From the NCBI RefSeq assembly GCF_003751945.1, contig NZ_RJKL01000001.1, positions 6,758,001 through 6,822,000 of the forward strand: DNA of 64,000 nucleotides. Direction: 5' to 3'. Every line of letters begins with the position of its first letter. The stretch's first letter is position 1. Positions 16,429 to 25,541 of the stretch are shown here, piece by piece. The position numbers and the translations under genes are program-made. Below the pieces are notes generated by a model. It did not search any database. It saw only the letters and a list, made by a program, of their open reading frames with translations, and was not told where the DNA came from. The DNA comes from Couchioplanes caeruleus. GTDB taxonomy: Bacteria > Actinomycetota > Actinomycetes > Mycobacteriales > Micromonosporaceae.

Positions 16429-17697
16429 TTACTGAGCGTGTCGCTCTTCCGGGGTACGCGACCGTTCGTTGTATCGGTCCAGAAGCCGCATCACGGGCGT
16501 GGCCGCGACGCCGTGCAACACCACGCTCACCAGAACGACGAATGCCGCTGTCGCCCATACGACATCCACGTTCGGGAACGTGGCGTGGCTCGTGGCGTAC
16601 GCAAGGTAATAGAACGTACCGATTCCGCGGATGCCGAAGGTACCGATCACCCAGTGTTCCGCCGCGTGGCCCGGCGCACCGCGCAGCGAGAGGAACCCGG
16701 TCAGGGGCCGGACCACGAAGATCAGCGTCAGCCCGACCAGCGCGGCCGGCCAGGTGAGCGGCGCCAGCAGGCCGCCGACCACGGCCCCGCCCAGCAGCAG
16801 GAGCAGCAGGACCGTCAGCAGCCGCTCGATCTGCTCGGCGAAGTCGTGCAGCACCTGGTGATACTCGTGCGAGCGCTGCGCCGCCCGGATCCCTCGCGCC
16901 GCCACGAACACCGCCAGGAAGCCGTAGCCGCCGACGACCTCGACCAGCCCGTACGCCAGGAAGGTCGCCGCCAGGGCGAGAAAGCCCTCCGAATGGTGCG
17001 CGAGGCGAAGCGTGCGGCTGCGGGCGCGGAAGAACAGCACGCCGAGCAGCTTGCCGACGAGCCAGCCCCCACCGAGGCCGATGACGACCTTGTAGAGGAC
17101 ATCGACGAGCAGCCACTCGCCGAACCAGCTCTCGTGCGTCACCGCGGCCGTCGCCATCGCGATCGCGGCGTACACGAAGGGGAAGGCCAGGCCGTCGTTG
17201 AGCCCGGCTTCCGACGTCAGCGCGAAGCGGACCTCGTCCTCGGAGTCCTCCTCGTCGGTCGGCTCGCCCACCTGCACGTCGGAGGCCAGGACCGGGTCGG
17301 TCGGTGCGAGGGCCGCGCCCAGCAGCACGGCCGCTGCCGGCGCCAGGGCGGCCCACCACCAGCCGAGCAGGGCCACGGCCACGATCGTGACCGGCATGGC
17401 GACGGCCAGCAACCGCCAGGTCGACGTCCACCGCCGCCCGCCGAGCGGCCGGTCGATCTTCAGCCCGGCGCCCATCAGGGCGACGATCACACAGACCTCG
17501 GTGAGGTGCTGCGTCAGCCGCGGGCTGGCGAGCGGGTCGGCCTCCGGAAGACCCAGGGGTACGGCGAAGAGCACCATGCCCAGCGCCAGGAAGACGATCG
17601 GCATGGACAGGGGGCGGCGTTCGAGGACCCGCGGCAGGATGCCTGCCAGCAGGGCGCCCATACCGAAGATGGCGAAGAGGACGTCGGGGAGCTGCAC
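16429..17697 (-). CDS. Cation/proton antiporter (CPA1-type)
   Basis: A 422-aa integral membrane protein with about a dozen hydrophobic segments. It shows APTDPVLASDVQ near residue 130 and SEAGLNDGLAFPFV near 163, the signature regions of CPA1 Na+(K+)/H+ antiporters, with an acidic EEDSEDE loop between. It exchanges monovalent cations for protons across the membrane; the specific ion is not readable. The start is GTG 17697 with no strong Shine-Dalgarno. It is divergently placed from the SDR gene. Confidence 0.88.
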   Translation of the reverse strand: MQLPDVLFAIFGMGALLAGILPRVLERRPLSMPIVFLALGMVLFAVPLGLPEADPLASPRLTQHLTEVCVIVALMGAGLKIDRPLGGRRWTSTWRLLAVAMPVTIVAVALLGWWWAALAPAAAVLLGAALAPTDPVLASDVQVGEPTDEEDSEDEVRFALTSEAGLNDGLAFPFVYAAIAMATAAVTHESWFGEWLLVDVLYKVVIGLGGGWLVGKLLGVLFFRARSRTLRLAHHSEGFLALAATFLAYGLVEVVGGYGFLAVFVAARGIRAAQRSHEYHQVLHDFAEQIERLLTVLLLLLLGGAVVGGLLAPLTWPAALVGLTLIFVVRPLTGFLSLRGAPGHAAEHWVIGTFGIRGIGTFYYLAYATSHATFPNVDVVWATAAFVVLVSVVLHGVAATPVMRLLDRYNERSRTPEERHAQ

Positions 17698-17780
17698 GGG
17701 CCACAGACTGCCCGCCGTACGCCAAAAACATGCCGGTCGTGGCGCGGTTGCCCGTCGCTGTGCCGGGTAAGCGGCTCCGC

Positions 17781-18590
17781 ATGACCGTGCAAGGCGCCTG
17801 TCATCCCCGGGTCGCCGTCGTCACCGGCTCCGAGTCGGGCATCGGCCGGGCGATCGCCGTCGCCCTCGCCGAGGACGGGTACGACGTCGGCATCACCCGG
17901 CACCGCGACACCGCGCACGCCCAGCGCACCGCCGACGAGGTGCGCAAGGCCGGCCGGCGTGCCGAGATCCGGTCCCTGGACCTCACCCGGCTCCCGGGCG
18001 CGGCCGCCGTCGTGGACGATCTCGCCGAGGCGCTCGGCGGCATCGGCGTGCTGGTCAACTGCGCAGGTACGGGCACGGCTACGCCCCTGCTCGACACGCG
18101 CTGGGAACAGTGGCGCCAAGTCCTCGCCGTCGATCTCGACGGGCCCTTCCTGTGCGCCCAGCGCGCGGCCCGTCGGATGGTCGCGGCGCGGCGCGGCGGT
18201 CGCATCATCAACATCACGAGCGTGCACGAGACGGCGCCGCGGGTCGGTGCGGGAGCGTACTGCGCGGCCAAGGGCGGGTTGGGGCTGCTGACCAAGGTGC
18301 TGGCGCAGGAGCTCTCCGAGCACGGCATCACGGTCAACGCGGTCGCGCCGGGCGAGATCGCCACCGCGATGACCGGCCAGGAGGACGTCGATCCGCACAC
18401 CCGGCGGCGACCCGGCGTGCCGCTGGGGCGGCCGGGTGACGCCCGGGAGGTGGCGGCGGTCGTGGCGTTCCTCGCGAGCGCGCGTGCGTCCTATGTGACC
18501 GGCGCCACCTGGCCCGTCGACGGCGGGTTGCTGCTCATGGGCCCCCAGGCCGGCTCCCATCTGGCGGACGACGACTGGCGGCGGCCCTGA
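17781..18590 (+). CDS. Short-chain dehydrogenase/reductase
   Basis: A 269-aa classical SDR. TGSESGIGRAIA near residue 15 is the NAD(P)-binding TGxxxGIG, VNCAG follows, and the catalytic Ser is in NITSVHE with YCAAK supplying Tyr and Lys. The TDRARRPG... C-terminus ends in the usual YVTGATWPVDGG. The organisation resembles 3-oxoacyl-ACP reductase-like enzymes but the substrate is unknown. ATG 17781 is selected; the frame runs upstream to 17730. Its stop is directly adjacent to that of the convergent HAD gene. Confidence 0.9.
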   Translation: MTVQGACHPRVAVVTGSESGIGRAIAVALAEDGYDVGITRHRDTAHAQRTADEVRKAGRRAEIRSLDLTRLPGAAAVVDDLAEALGGIGVLVNCAGTGTATPLLDTRWEQWRQVLAVDLDGPFLCAQRAARRMVAARRGGRIINITSVHETAPRVGAGAYCAAKGGLGLLTKVLAQELSEHGITVNAVAPGEIATAMTGQEDVDPHTRRRPGVPLGRPGDAREVAAVVAFLASARASYVTGATWPVDGGLLLMGPQAGSHLADDDWRRP

Positions 18591-19262
18591 TCAGCCGGAC
18601 AGCTTCGTGATCGCCGAGCGGTCCAGGGCGGCGAGCAGGGCGGCGGGGTCGTCGTAGGTCTCGACGGCGCCCGCCGCCGTGAGCTCCTCGGCGCTGGTGC
18701 CGCCGCAGGCCAGCCCGATGCAGGGGATGTCGAGCTTGGCCGCCGCCTTGACGTCCCAGACCGCGTCGCCCACGAAGACGCTCTGCCGCGGGTCGACCCC
18801 GGACTGGTCCAGGGCGGCCTCCAGGATGTCCGGCGCAGGCTTGCTCTCCTCGGCGTCCGCCGACGACGTGGCCGCTGTGATCACGTCGTCCGCGTCGATG
18901 ACTTCGCGCAGCTTCGTCAGCTCGGCACCCTTCGCCGAGGAAGCCAGCACCACCGCGAGACCCCGGTCCGCACACGCGCGCAGCAGATCGGCGGCGCCGG
19001 GCAGGGGGCGCAGCCGCTCCCACCACGCGCCGTAGAGCACGTCGTGGGCGGTGGACAGCCATTCGTCGTCGGTGTCGCGGCCGTCGCCGAGAAGCTGATC
19101 GAGGATCTTGTCGGAGCCCATCCCGATCGCCCGGTGGATCTTCGCCATCGGCACGTCGTGGTCGTGCCGGCGCAACGCCTCCCACCACGCCACCGCGTGC
19201 AGGTAGGTGGTGTCCACCAGCGTGCCGTCGACGTCGAAGAGCACTCCCCGTGTGGTCGTCAT
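18591..19262 (-). CDS. HAD-family phosphatase (beta-PGM-like)
   Basis: A 223-aa HAD hydrolase. Motif I is LFDVDGTLVDT (residues ~8-18), motif II has VVLASSAK, the Lys is in ESKPAPD, and motif IV is VFVGDAVWDVKAA. A helical cap sits between motifs I and II. It likely dephosphorylates a small metabolite. The ATG overlaps the TGA of the upstream SpoIIE-type gene (ATGA), so the pair is translationally coupled. It could instead be a phosphonatase or beta-phosphoglucomutase relative. Confidence 0.88.
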   Translation of the reverse strand: MTTTRGVLFDVDGTLVDTTYLHAVAWWEALRRHDHDVPMAKIHRAIGMGSDKILDQLLGDGRDTDDEWLSTAHDVLYGAWWERLRPLPGAADLLRACADRGLAVVLASSAKGAELTKLREVIDADDVITAATSSADAEESKPAPDILEAALDQSGVDPRQSVFVGDAVWDVKAAAKLDIPCIGLACGGTSAEELTAAGAVETYDDPAALLAALDRSAITKLSG

Positions 19263-21403
19263 GTGCCCCGATTACCCCGTTCCGGCGGGGGTAGCAACAT
19301 CTCGAACCAGACCGTGGAACCGCGGACGGCGGGATCGGTGCCCCAGGTGTCGCTGAGCTCCTCGATCAGGCCCAGGCCGCGGCCCCGGCTGCTCAGGGTG
19401 TCCGTGTGGGCGCGGGTCACGCTGCCCCGCGTGCCGGTGTCGGCGACCGAGACCAGCAGGCGCTCCGCGCTGAGGTCGATGCGCACGTGCGCCGGCGTGC
19501 CGGCGTGCAGCAGGGCGTTCGTGGTCAGCTCGCTGGTGCACAGGATCGCCGCGCCGATCACCGGCTCCGGCACCCCCCAGTCGCGCAGGCGGGTGGTCAT
19601 CCACTGCCGGACCCGGCTCGGTCCGGTCGGCTCCGCCGGGACCCGCATCGTCGCCGACCGGCTCAGCGCCACCGCCCGCTCGACGGCGAGGACGGCCACG
19701 TCGTCGTCCGTACGCCCGGCGACGGCCGCCGTCGCCAGCGAGCACAGGTTGCGGGGGTCGCCGCTGGCGGCGCCGGCGGCCGCCGCCACAAGATCCGCGA
19801 GACCCGCGCCGAGCGGCCGGTCCCGGCGCTCGACCACGCCGTCGCTGAACATCAGGATCGAGTCTCCGGGTTCCAGCCGGACCGTGCTCGTCCGCCAGGA
19901 GCCGCCCAGCCCCAGCGGCGCGCCCGGCGGCACGGCGACCAGCTCGGCCGTGGCCCGACCCTGCCCGGCCCGGCGCAGCACCGGCGGGGGATGACCCGCG
20001 CTGCCCAGCGTGATCGTCCCGTCGCTCTGATCGAGCACGCCGTAGACGACGGTCACGAAGATCTCCTCGTTGCGCGACTCCGCACCCAGCGAGCCGACCA
20101 GCCGGTCGAGGCCGGCCAGCACGGTCTCGGGCGCGGGATCGGTGAGCGCGAGGGCGCGCAGCGCCGCCCGGACCTGTCCCATCACCGCGGCGGCGCGGAC
20201 GTCGTGGCCGGCGACGTCGCCGAGGACCATCGCGAGCCGGCCGTCGCTCAGCTCGAACGCGTCGTAGAAGTCGCCGCCCGCGGCGTTGCCGTCCACGCCG
20301 ACGTCGTAGCGCGCGGCGATCCGGAACCTGTCCAGCTCGGGCAGGTGTTCCGGGAGCATGCTGCGCTGCAGGAGCTGGGCGGTGCCGTGCTGCGCCTCGA
20401 ACCGCCGGGCCCGCTCCGCCGCCTGGGCGACCAGCTCGGCCGCGGCGTAGAGCAGTGCCCGCTCGGCCGGCAGCCAGGTGTGCGCGGTGCGGTAGCCGAT
20501 GGTGAGTGCGCCGTGCAGGGACGGGGTGCGCAGCGGCATCGCGGCGAGTGCCCGGATCCGGCGCTCGTGCCGGTCCGTCGCCACCCGCAGCAGCGGCGAG
20601 CCGTCGGGCTGGAACGAGGGACGGCCGCTCTGCGCCGCGATCACCATCGGGGACCGGGGGTCGTTGCCGATCCGCTTCCACAGCGGGGGCAGCCGCTCGT
20701 CGACCTCGTCCACCATCTCGCCCCGGATGCGCCGCACGTAGCGGAACTCCGCGCCGTCGTCCACCGCGAAGACGCAGTGGTCGACGTCGAAGGAGCTCAT
20801 CGCGTACGCCAGCACGACCCGGGCGACGTCGTCGATGGTGAGCGTGGAGGCTAGCCGCGCGGTCAGCTCGCCCAGGCTCTGCAGCCGGCGGGTCACCTGC
20901 GTGGTCTCGGCCGCCACGGTGAGGACGCCGACGACCGAGCCGTGCCGGTCGCGCACCACCGAGTGCCCGCGGGTGAACGACGCCTGCTCCACCTTTCCGG
21001 CGCGGGGGACCGACATCTGGGCCTCGGCCTCGAAGAAGGGCCGGCCCGTGCGGTACACGTCGTCGATGACCCCGCCGATCCCGGGCGCCTGCCAGAGGTC
21101 GCCGAAGACCTGGGCCGCCGGGCAGCCCATCGCCGCCGGGTGCTTGGCGCCGATGACCTCCGCGTACGCGTCGTTGTAGATGAGCAGGTAGTCGTCGCCG
21201 TACGCCAGCGCCATCGGCACCGGCGAGGCGAGCACCACCTCCACGGTGGCCTGGACGACCGGATCCCAGCTCTCCATCGGACCGAGCGGCGTGCTGTCCC
21301 ACGGCTGGGCACGCACGAGCTCGGCGCAGTCGGGAACGTGCCGTGCCGTCACCGCCACCTGTGCGGGCAGCGCCGTAGCCGAAGGGCTCCCCATGCCGAC
21401 CAT
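19259..21403 (-). CDS. PAS-GAF-SpoIIE phosphatase with anti-sigma-like kinase domain
   Basis: A 714-aa multidomain regulator. Residues ~30-150 form a PAS-like module (WDPVVQATVEV, LLIYNDAYAEVIG), ~170-330 a GAF-like module, ~360-560 a PP2C-type SpoIIE phosphatase (NAAGGDFYDAFEL, MVLGDVAGHD, LMFSDGVVERR), and ~590-710 an RsbW-like HATPase (CTSELTTNALLHAG, GRGLGLIEELS). Such proteins switch sigma factor/anti-sigma pathways by dephosphorylating an antagonist. ATG 21403 is one of two nearby ATGs (21394 is the other). It is coupled to the HAD gene. Confidence 0.92.
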   Translation of the reverse strand: MVGMGSPSATALPAQVAVTARHVPDCAELVRAQPWDSTPLGPMESWDPVVQATVEVVLASPVPMALAYGDDYLLIYNDAYAEVIGAKHPAAMGCPAAQVFGDLWQAPGIGGVIDDVYRTGRPFFEAEAQMSVPRAGKVEQASFTRGHSVVRDRHGSVVGVLTVAAETTQVTRRLQSLGELTARLASTLTIDDVARVVLAYAMSSFDVDHCVFAVDDGAEFRYVRRIRGEMVDEVDERLPPLWKRIGNDPRSPMVIAAQSGRPSFQPDGSPLLRVATDRHERRIRALAAMPLRTPSLHGALTIGYRTAHTWLPAERALLYAAAELVAQAAERARRFEAQHGTAQLLQRSMLPEHLPELDRFRIAARYDVGVDGNAAGGDFYDAFELSDGRLAMVLGDVAGHDVRAAAVMGQVRAALRALALTDPAPETVLAGLDRLVGSLGAESRNEEIFVTVVYGVLDQSDGTITLGSAGHPPPVLRRAGQGRATAELVAVPPGAPLGLGGSWRTSTVRLEPGDSILMFSDGVVERRDRPLGAGLADLVAAAAGAASGDPRNLCSLATAAVAGRTDDDVAVLAVERAVALSRSATMRVPAEPTGPSRVRQWMTTRLRDWGVPEPVIGAAILCTSELTTNALLHAGTPAHVRIDLSAERLLVSVADTGTRGSVTRAHTDTLSSRGRGLGLIEELSDTWGTDPAVRGSTVWFEMLLPPPERGNRGT

Positions 21404-21502
21404 GGGATGAGCGTAGCCCGCCTCGGCCGTTCGGACGATATGGCCACTGTACGTACGTCCGGTTGTGCCCGGTACGCACGGGTGATGTCGCGGACATGAC
21501 AA

Positions 21503-21531
21503 GGGCCGGCACCTCGGTGAGGTGCCGGCCC
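21503..21531 (-). terminator. 13-bp GC hairpin terminator
   Basis: GGGCCGGCACCTC and GAGGTGCCGGCCC pair perfectly with a GGT loop, about 50 nt beyond the stop of the 118-aa gene and ~100 nt before the SpoIIE start. It is likely to end transcription of the former. Confidence 0.7.
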
Positions 21532-21580
21532 GGAACGGTCGGTGTGGCCTGTCGGGTGAAGCGTGGGGTCGGTGGCGCTG

Positions 21581-21937
21581 TCAGCGGCCCTGGGGCAGGG
21601 TCCGGGCCAGCGTGCAGACCGCGAGCAGCCGGGTCAGCACCCAGTCGTCGGAGGCCCAGTCGATCGGGCCGACCGGCGCGCGCCAGCCGTGCTTGAAGGC
21701 CGCGTCGCGCACGCCCTCGGCGTAGGCGGCCAGGATCACCGGGGTGAGCGGCCGCACGTCGGTCGAGAGGCTGTCGCGGATGCCCGCCTCGTGCTGGTCG
21801 AGGGCGGCCAGCAGGCCCGGACTCTGTGCCGCGGCCTCGAGGCCGCTGACGCCGACGGTGGTCATCAGCTCGGCAAGGCAGGCGTGGGCGGAACGCAGGG
21901 CAGCACGGGCGGCAGCGCCGCTGAACAGACCATTCAT
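21581..21937 (-). CDS. Conserved hypothetical protein (118 aa)
   Basis: A 118-aa helical protein, MNGLFSG at the start and ending TLARTLPQGR. It contains HEAGIRDSLSTDVRPLTPVILAAYAEGVRDAA and a C-terminal DWASDDWVLTRLLAVCTL; it resembles small actinobacterial DUF6401-like proteins. No enzymatic motif is seen. The start ATG 21937 has no Shine-Dalgarno, and TACCTT 8 nt upstream could be a -10 giving a leaderless message. It is followed by a strong hairpin. Function is not known. Confidence 0.68.
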   Translation of the reverse strand: MNGLFSGAAARAALRSAHACLAELMTTVGVSGLEAAAQSPGLLAALDQHEAGIRDSLSTDVRPLTPVILAAYAEGVRDAAFKHGWRAPVGPIDWASDDWVLTRLLAVCTLARTLPQGR

Positions 21938-22030
21938 GAGTAGAAAAGGTAGGGAGGCCGGGGTAGCCAACGGTTCGCCTGATCGGTGCAGCTCGGTTGA
22001 ACCGCGTCCCGGTGGGGAACTGATCCCGGC

Positions 22031-22459
22031 ATGAGCGATGGTCCCGACGCTGCCCACCGCCGGCCCCCCGGGCTGGACGACGCCACGGTCGAAGCCCTCG
22101 GCAAGCTGAGCGAGGCCCTGGAGATGGTGGAGCGCGTGCGCGGCCACCTGTACTCGGTGCACCAGCTCATAGGCGAGGCCGACTTCAAGCTCGACGACGC
22201 CGTGGAGCTGTTCGAACGGGCGGGCCACCCTGCGGTGGCGCAGCGCATCCAGCACGAGCTGATCGGGCGTAACGTCCTCCCCGGCCGCTGGACGTTCCAG
22301 GTGGTCGAGGAGTTCGACGACGGGTACTACGCCGAGTTCCGGGGCATTGAGCGGGACGCCCGGGAGGAGCTCGCCCAGGGCAGGCGTCACCTCTGGGAGG
22401 CCGAGCTGAAGGAGCGTCGTCGTACCCACGGACGGGCGGGCCACGAGGCCCTGCCCTGA
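22031..22459 (+). CDS. Conserved actinobacterial hypothetical protein (142 aa)
   Basis: A 142-aa soluble, charged and helical protein. The middle HLYSVHQLIGEADFKLDDAV region and RTHELIGR-type loop followed by GRWTFQVVEEFDDGYY are characteristic of a widespread actinobacterial family of unknown function. The C-terminus is strongly basic (ELKERRRTHGRAGHE). The start ATG 22031 has no perfect Shine-Dalgarno. It is divergent from the 118-aa gene and convergent with the small membrane gene. Confidence 0.75.
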   Translation: MSDGPDAAHRRPPGLDDATVEALGKLSEALEMVERVRGHLYSVHQLIGEADFKLDDAVELFERAGHPAVAQRIQHELIGRNVLPGRWTFQVVEEFDDGYYAEFRGIERDAREELAQGRRHLWEAELKERRRTHGRAGHEALP

Positions 22460-22472
22460 CCGGCCGCGGTGG

Positions 22473-22676
22473 CTACTCGAGCTCGGCGCGCGGGCGGCGG
22501 CGCTGGGCGTCGTCGGCGACGATCACGGTGGCGACCAGAAGCGCCACGACGACCGCGAAGAGCCAGGAGGCATCGTCGATGAGCGACGCCGCCACGGGCG
22601 CCTGGAACGCGGCGAGCAGGAAGCCCACCCAGGCGAGACGACGCTGACGCTCGGAGAGGAAACCGGCAGAACGCAT
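22473..22676 (-). CDS. Small two-helix membrane protein (67 aa)
   Basis: A 67-aa protein with a basic N-terminus (LSERQRRLAW), two transmembrane helices (~14-33, ~37-55) separated by DDASW, and a polar arginine-rich C-terminus. This is a typical small actinobacterial membrane protein. Function is unknown. ATG 22676 is supported by composition only. Confidence 0.6.
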   Translation of the reverse strand: MRSAGFLSERQRRLAWVGFLLAAFQAPVAASLIDDASWLFAVVVALLVATVIVADDAQRRRPRAELE

Positions 22677-22899
22677 CCGGCTAGTGTTGCCGGATTCGGG
22701 CGCTTCGCCGTCACCCTTTCGGCCGATGCTGGGTTGACCGATGGTGCCTACTGCGCAACGTCATCGTCGCCCCACCGCCGGTACCAGCGGTCTGTTTCCC
22801 CTGTTCACAGTGTTGCCGTGGGGTCTGAAGGGACTGCCGGGGGCGGCCTGCGGCACGGTCAAGAGTGCTTTGTTGTTTTCTCGGGCGTTTGTACCTTTC

Positions 22900-23628
22900 G
22901 TGGAGAAGAACACGGGGCGGCGCGCCGCCCCTGCCGTCCTCGCGCTGCTGGGCGTGGCACTCGCGGCGTGCTCGCCGACCACGACCCTCAGCGCCCGGCA
23001 GATGCCTGCCGACGACGGACCGCAACCGCACGTCCAGGCCGGTGCGCTGCACGGGCGGACGGCGGCATTCCTCACCGTGCGTGACGCCGCCTCCCGGGTG
23101 GAGGTGCGGCTCGCGGAGCTCCCCGGTCTGCTCTACCGCGTGACCACCCCGGCGGACTCGGGACTGGCGCCGCAGGTCACCGGCGTGGCGGGACGGGTAC
23201 GGCTCGCCCTGGTGCCGACCGGCGCGGACGGGCCCGACACCGTCGAGGTGCTGCTCAACCGCCGGGTCCGGTGGGACCTGCGCCTGCCCGCCGGCGCCGG
23301 GGAGCACCACCTGGACCTGGCCTCGGGCCGGGTCCGGCGACTCGAGATCTCGGGGGCCGGGCTGGTCAGCATGCGGCTGCCGCCTCCGGTGGGTTCCGTG
23401 CCGATCACCCTGACCGGCACGGTCGGCGAACTGGCCGTCGCCGTGCCCGCCGGAACCGCCGTCAAGCTACGGCTCCGGGCGGGCGCGGGTCTGGTCGCGG
23501 TGCCGTGGGCGGCCCGGGTCCCGGCCCCGCCGGGCACTTCCCTCGCGCCGCCCGGCTGGAGTGCCGCCGGGAGCCGCTACCAGGTCGACGCCGCCGCCGA
23601 GGTGGGCAGCGTCACCGTCTGGGGCTGA
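22900..23628 (+). CDS. Putative lipoprotein with beta-rich domain
   Basis: A 242-aa protein from GTG 22900. The signal peptide is clear: a basic start, hydrophobic stretch, then LAAC lipobox with Cys at ~25. Downstream, repeated short beta strands (GEHHLDLASGRVRRLEISG, GELAVAVPAGTAVKL, and QVDAAAEVGSVTVWG) look like a beta-helical or DUF4097/LiaF-like fold. The frame is open to 22741, but starting there would put the lipobox after residue 75. No strong Shine-Dalgarno is seen, so the start is moderately certain. It probably sits on the outer face of the membrane. Confidence 0.7.
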   Translation: MEKNTGRRAAPAVLALLGVALAACSPTTTLSARQMPADDGPQPHVQAGALHGRTAAFLTVRDAASRVEVRLAELPGLLYRVTTPADSGLAPQVTGVAGRVRLALVPTGADGPDTVEVLLNRRVRWDLRLPAGAGEHHLDLASGRVRRLEISGAGLVSMRLPPPVGSVPITLTGTVGELAVAVPAGTAVKLRLRAGAGLVAVPWAARVPAPPGTSLAPPGWSAAGSRYQVDAAAEVGSVTVWG

Positions 23629-23633
23629 CCGTG

Positions 23634-23849
23634 TCAGTGCGGACCGGTGCGTCCCGTGGTGCTCGGCCGAACCTCGCGATCAGGGTCGGTCACCTGCGCG
23701 TCATGGCCGAACGCTTGTTCCTCGCCCGCGTCGTTGCCGGTGGGGTCGCCCTGCCCGTCGGTGTCCCAGCTCGCCATGGCGTCGCCGAGAGCCTGGGTGG
23801 AGAGCTTGTCCTCGTCGCGCCACACGCCGTCGTTCTCGCGATCAGTCAT
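23634..23849 (-). CDS. Small acidic hypothetical protein (71 aa)
   Basis: A 71-aa acidic protein (start MTDRENDGVWRDEDKLSTQ) that is probably largely disordered. GGTAGGT lies directly before the ATG. Its stop lies 5 nt from that of the convergent lipoprotein gene. No known domain. Supported by codon pattern and start context only. Confidence 0.5.
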   Translation of the reverse strand: MTDRENDGVWRDEDKLSTQALGDAMASWDTDGQGDPTGNDAGEEQAFGHDAQVTDPDREVRPSTTGRTGPH

Positions 23850-23950
23850 ACCTACCGCGTACCCACGAAAGGCCGCCGGAATCCCGGCGGCCCTCGATCG
23901 CGAACGGCTGAGCTGCCACGCAGCGGAAACCGATGCAAACCCCGTGACGG

Positions 23951-24415
23951 TTACGGCTGCGGGCGGTCCACCTCGCCGCGCCAGGCCCCGGTCTCGACGC
24001 CGCCGCGGCCCTCGATGTACTCCTTGAAGCGCTTCATGTCGCCCTTGACCTGGCGGTCGAGGAAGCCCAGCTTGTCGCCGGCCTGCTCCACCACACCGTC
24101 GGGCTCGAAGTCCATCTGGCACGTGACCCGGGTGTGGGTCTCGTCCAGGCGGTGGAAGGTCACGACGCCGGCCTGCTTGCTGCCCTCGATCGTGGTCCAG
24201 GCCACGCGCTCGTCGGGAAGCTGCTCGGTGATCTTGGCGTCGAACTCCCGCTTCACCCCGTCGATGTTCGTCTTCCAGTGGGTCGTCGTGTCGTCGAGCT
24301 GACGGATCTCCGTCACGCCGCCCATGAACCGGGGGAACTCCTCGAACTGGGTCCACTGGTTGTACGCGGTGCGTACCGGCACGTTGACGTCAACGGACTC
24401 GGTGACTGTACTCAC
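23951..24415 (-). CDS. SRPBCC (cyclase/dehydrase-like) protein
   Basis: A 154-aa START/Bet v1-like SRPBCC protein. It opens with the typical TESVDVNVPVRTAYNQWTQFEEFPRFM segment and has VTEIRQLDDTTTHW and a C-terminal helix (LGFLDRQVKGDMKRFKEYIE). Proteins of this family bind hydrophobic ligands; this type is the stress-induced coenzyme-Q-binding or polyketide-cyclase-like group. AAGGAGG lies 8 nt before GTG 24415, an excellent site. It stands directly downstream of a BrkB-like gene but is transcribed from the other side of it. Confidence 0.88.
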   Translation of the reverse strand: MSTVTESVDVNVPVRTAYNQWTQFEEFPRFMGGVTEIRQLDDTTTHWKTNIDGVKREFDAKITEQLPDERVAWTTIEGSKQAGVVTFHRLDETHTRVTCQMDFEPDGVVEQAGDKLGFLDRQVKGDMKRFKEYIEGRGGVETGAWRGEVDRPQP

Positions 24416-24473
24416 GGTGTTTCCCTCCTTATGGCTTTCCCGCCTGGGCTCAACGTGCCCGGCGCCCCGGCGG

Positions 24474-25454
24474 CTAAACCGTCCGGTCCGGCTCGTCCTC
24501 CGCGGGCTCCTTCGGCGGCAGCGGCGGGTCCGGATCCGTCTCGCCCGCCTGCAGATGCCGTCCGCGCTGCACCTCGGCGTTGATCTCCACGCCCAGCATC
24601 AGCGCGGAGTTGGCCAGGTAGAGCCAGACCAGGAAGGCGATGATCGCGCCGAGGCTTCCGTACGTCTCGTCGTACGAGCCGAAGTTGGCGACGTACAGCC
24701 CGAAGCCGAAGGAGGCGAGGACCCACACCAGCAGGGCCACCGCGCCGCCGAGGGTGAGCCAGCGAAAGCGCGGCTGCCGGACGTTGGGCGCGATCCAGAA
24801 CAGCAGGGACAGCAGCAGCATCAGGATCATCACCAGCACCGGCCAGCGCCCGATCGACCAGGCCGTGCGGGCGGTGCTGTCGGCGTGCAGGACGTTGCCC
24901 ACCGCGTCGACCAGCGGGCCGCTGATCACCAGGCCGGTGCCGACCACCGCCATGAGGACCAGCGCGACCGCGCTCAGGAGGATCTGCAGCGGCCGCAGCT
25001 TCCACACGGGGCGTCCCTCCTTGACCCCGTAGATGCGGTTCGACGCCCGGGTGAACACGCCCACGTAGGCGGATGCCGACCACAGCGCACCGAGCACGCC
25101 GAAGCCGAGCAGCGTCTTCGGGGAACCCTGCTCGACGATGACCGCGTCCAGGACCGCCCGGAAGTTGTCGTTGCCGACGACCGAGCCGGCGCCGAGGTCC
25201 TCCAGGATGCCGAGGATGGTGCTCACCGCCGTACGCCCGTCGGTCACGAGGTTGACCAGGGCGACCACGACGATCGCGACCGGGAAGACCGCCAGCACGG
25301 CGTTGTAGGTGAGGGCGGCGGCCAGGTCGGCGCACTCGTCGTCGAGGTAGCCGTTGGCGCTGCGCCACAGCACGCCCCGCCAGGTCGACCAGCGCAGTTG
25401 GCGGATGCCGCGGGGCAGGGACCGTACGGTCGGCCGGGTCGTGGCGGCAGTCAT
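24474..25454 (-). CDS. YihY/BrkB family membrane protein
   Basis: A 326-aa integral membrane protein with about six hydrophobic helices. The DDECADLAAALTYNAVLAVFPVAIV segment and the VFTRASNRIYGVKEGRP loop are typical of YihY/virulence factor BrkB proteins, which are membrane proteins of uncertain function (early reports called it tRNA-processing RNase BN, since withdrawn). The C-terminus after IAFLVWLYLANSALMLGVEINAE is a ~30-residue acidic proline-rich tail. ATG 25454 has GGAGCCGG upstream. Confidence 0.9.
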   Translation of the reverse strand: MTAATTRPTVRSLPRGIRQLRWSTWRGVLWRSANGYLDDECADLAAALTYNAVLAVFPVAIVVVALVNLVTDGRTAVSTILGILEDLGAGSVVGNDNFRAVLDAVIVEQGSPKTLLGFGVLGALWSASAYVGVFTRASNRIYGVKEGRPVWKLRPLQILLSAVALVLMAVVGTGLVISGPLVDAVGNVLHADSTARTAWSIGRWPVLVMILMLLLSLLFWIAPNVRQPRFRWLTLGGAVALLVWVLASFGFGLYVANFGSYDETYGSLGAIIAFLVWLYLANSALMLGVEINAEVQRGRHLQAGETDPDPPLPPKEPAEDEPDRTV

Positions 25455-25541
25455 CGCATCCGGCTCCCATCCGTCACTGCATGCGCATTGATCACTACCC
25501 AAATGGGGTTTGCCGCAAACGGCGCGGGGTACGACCCGCCC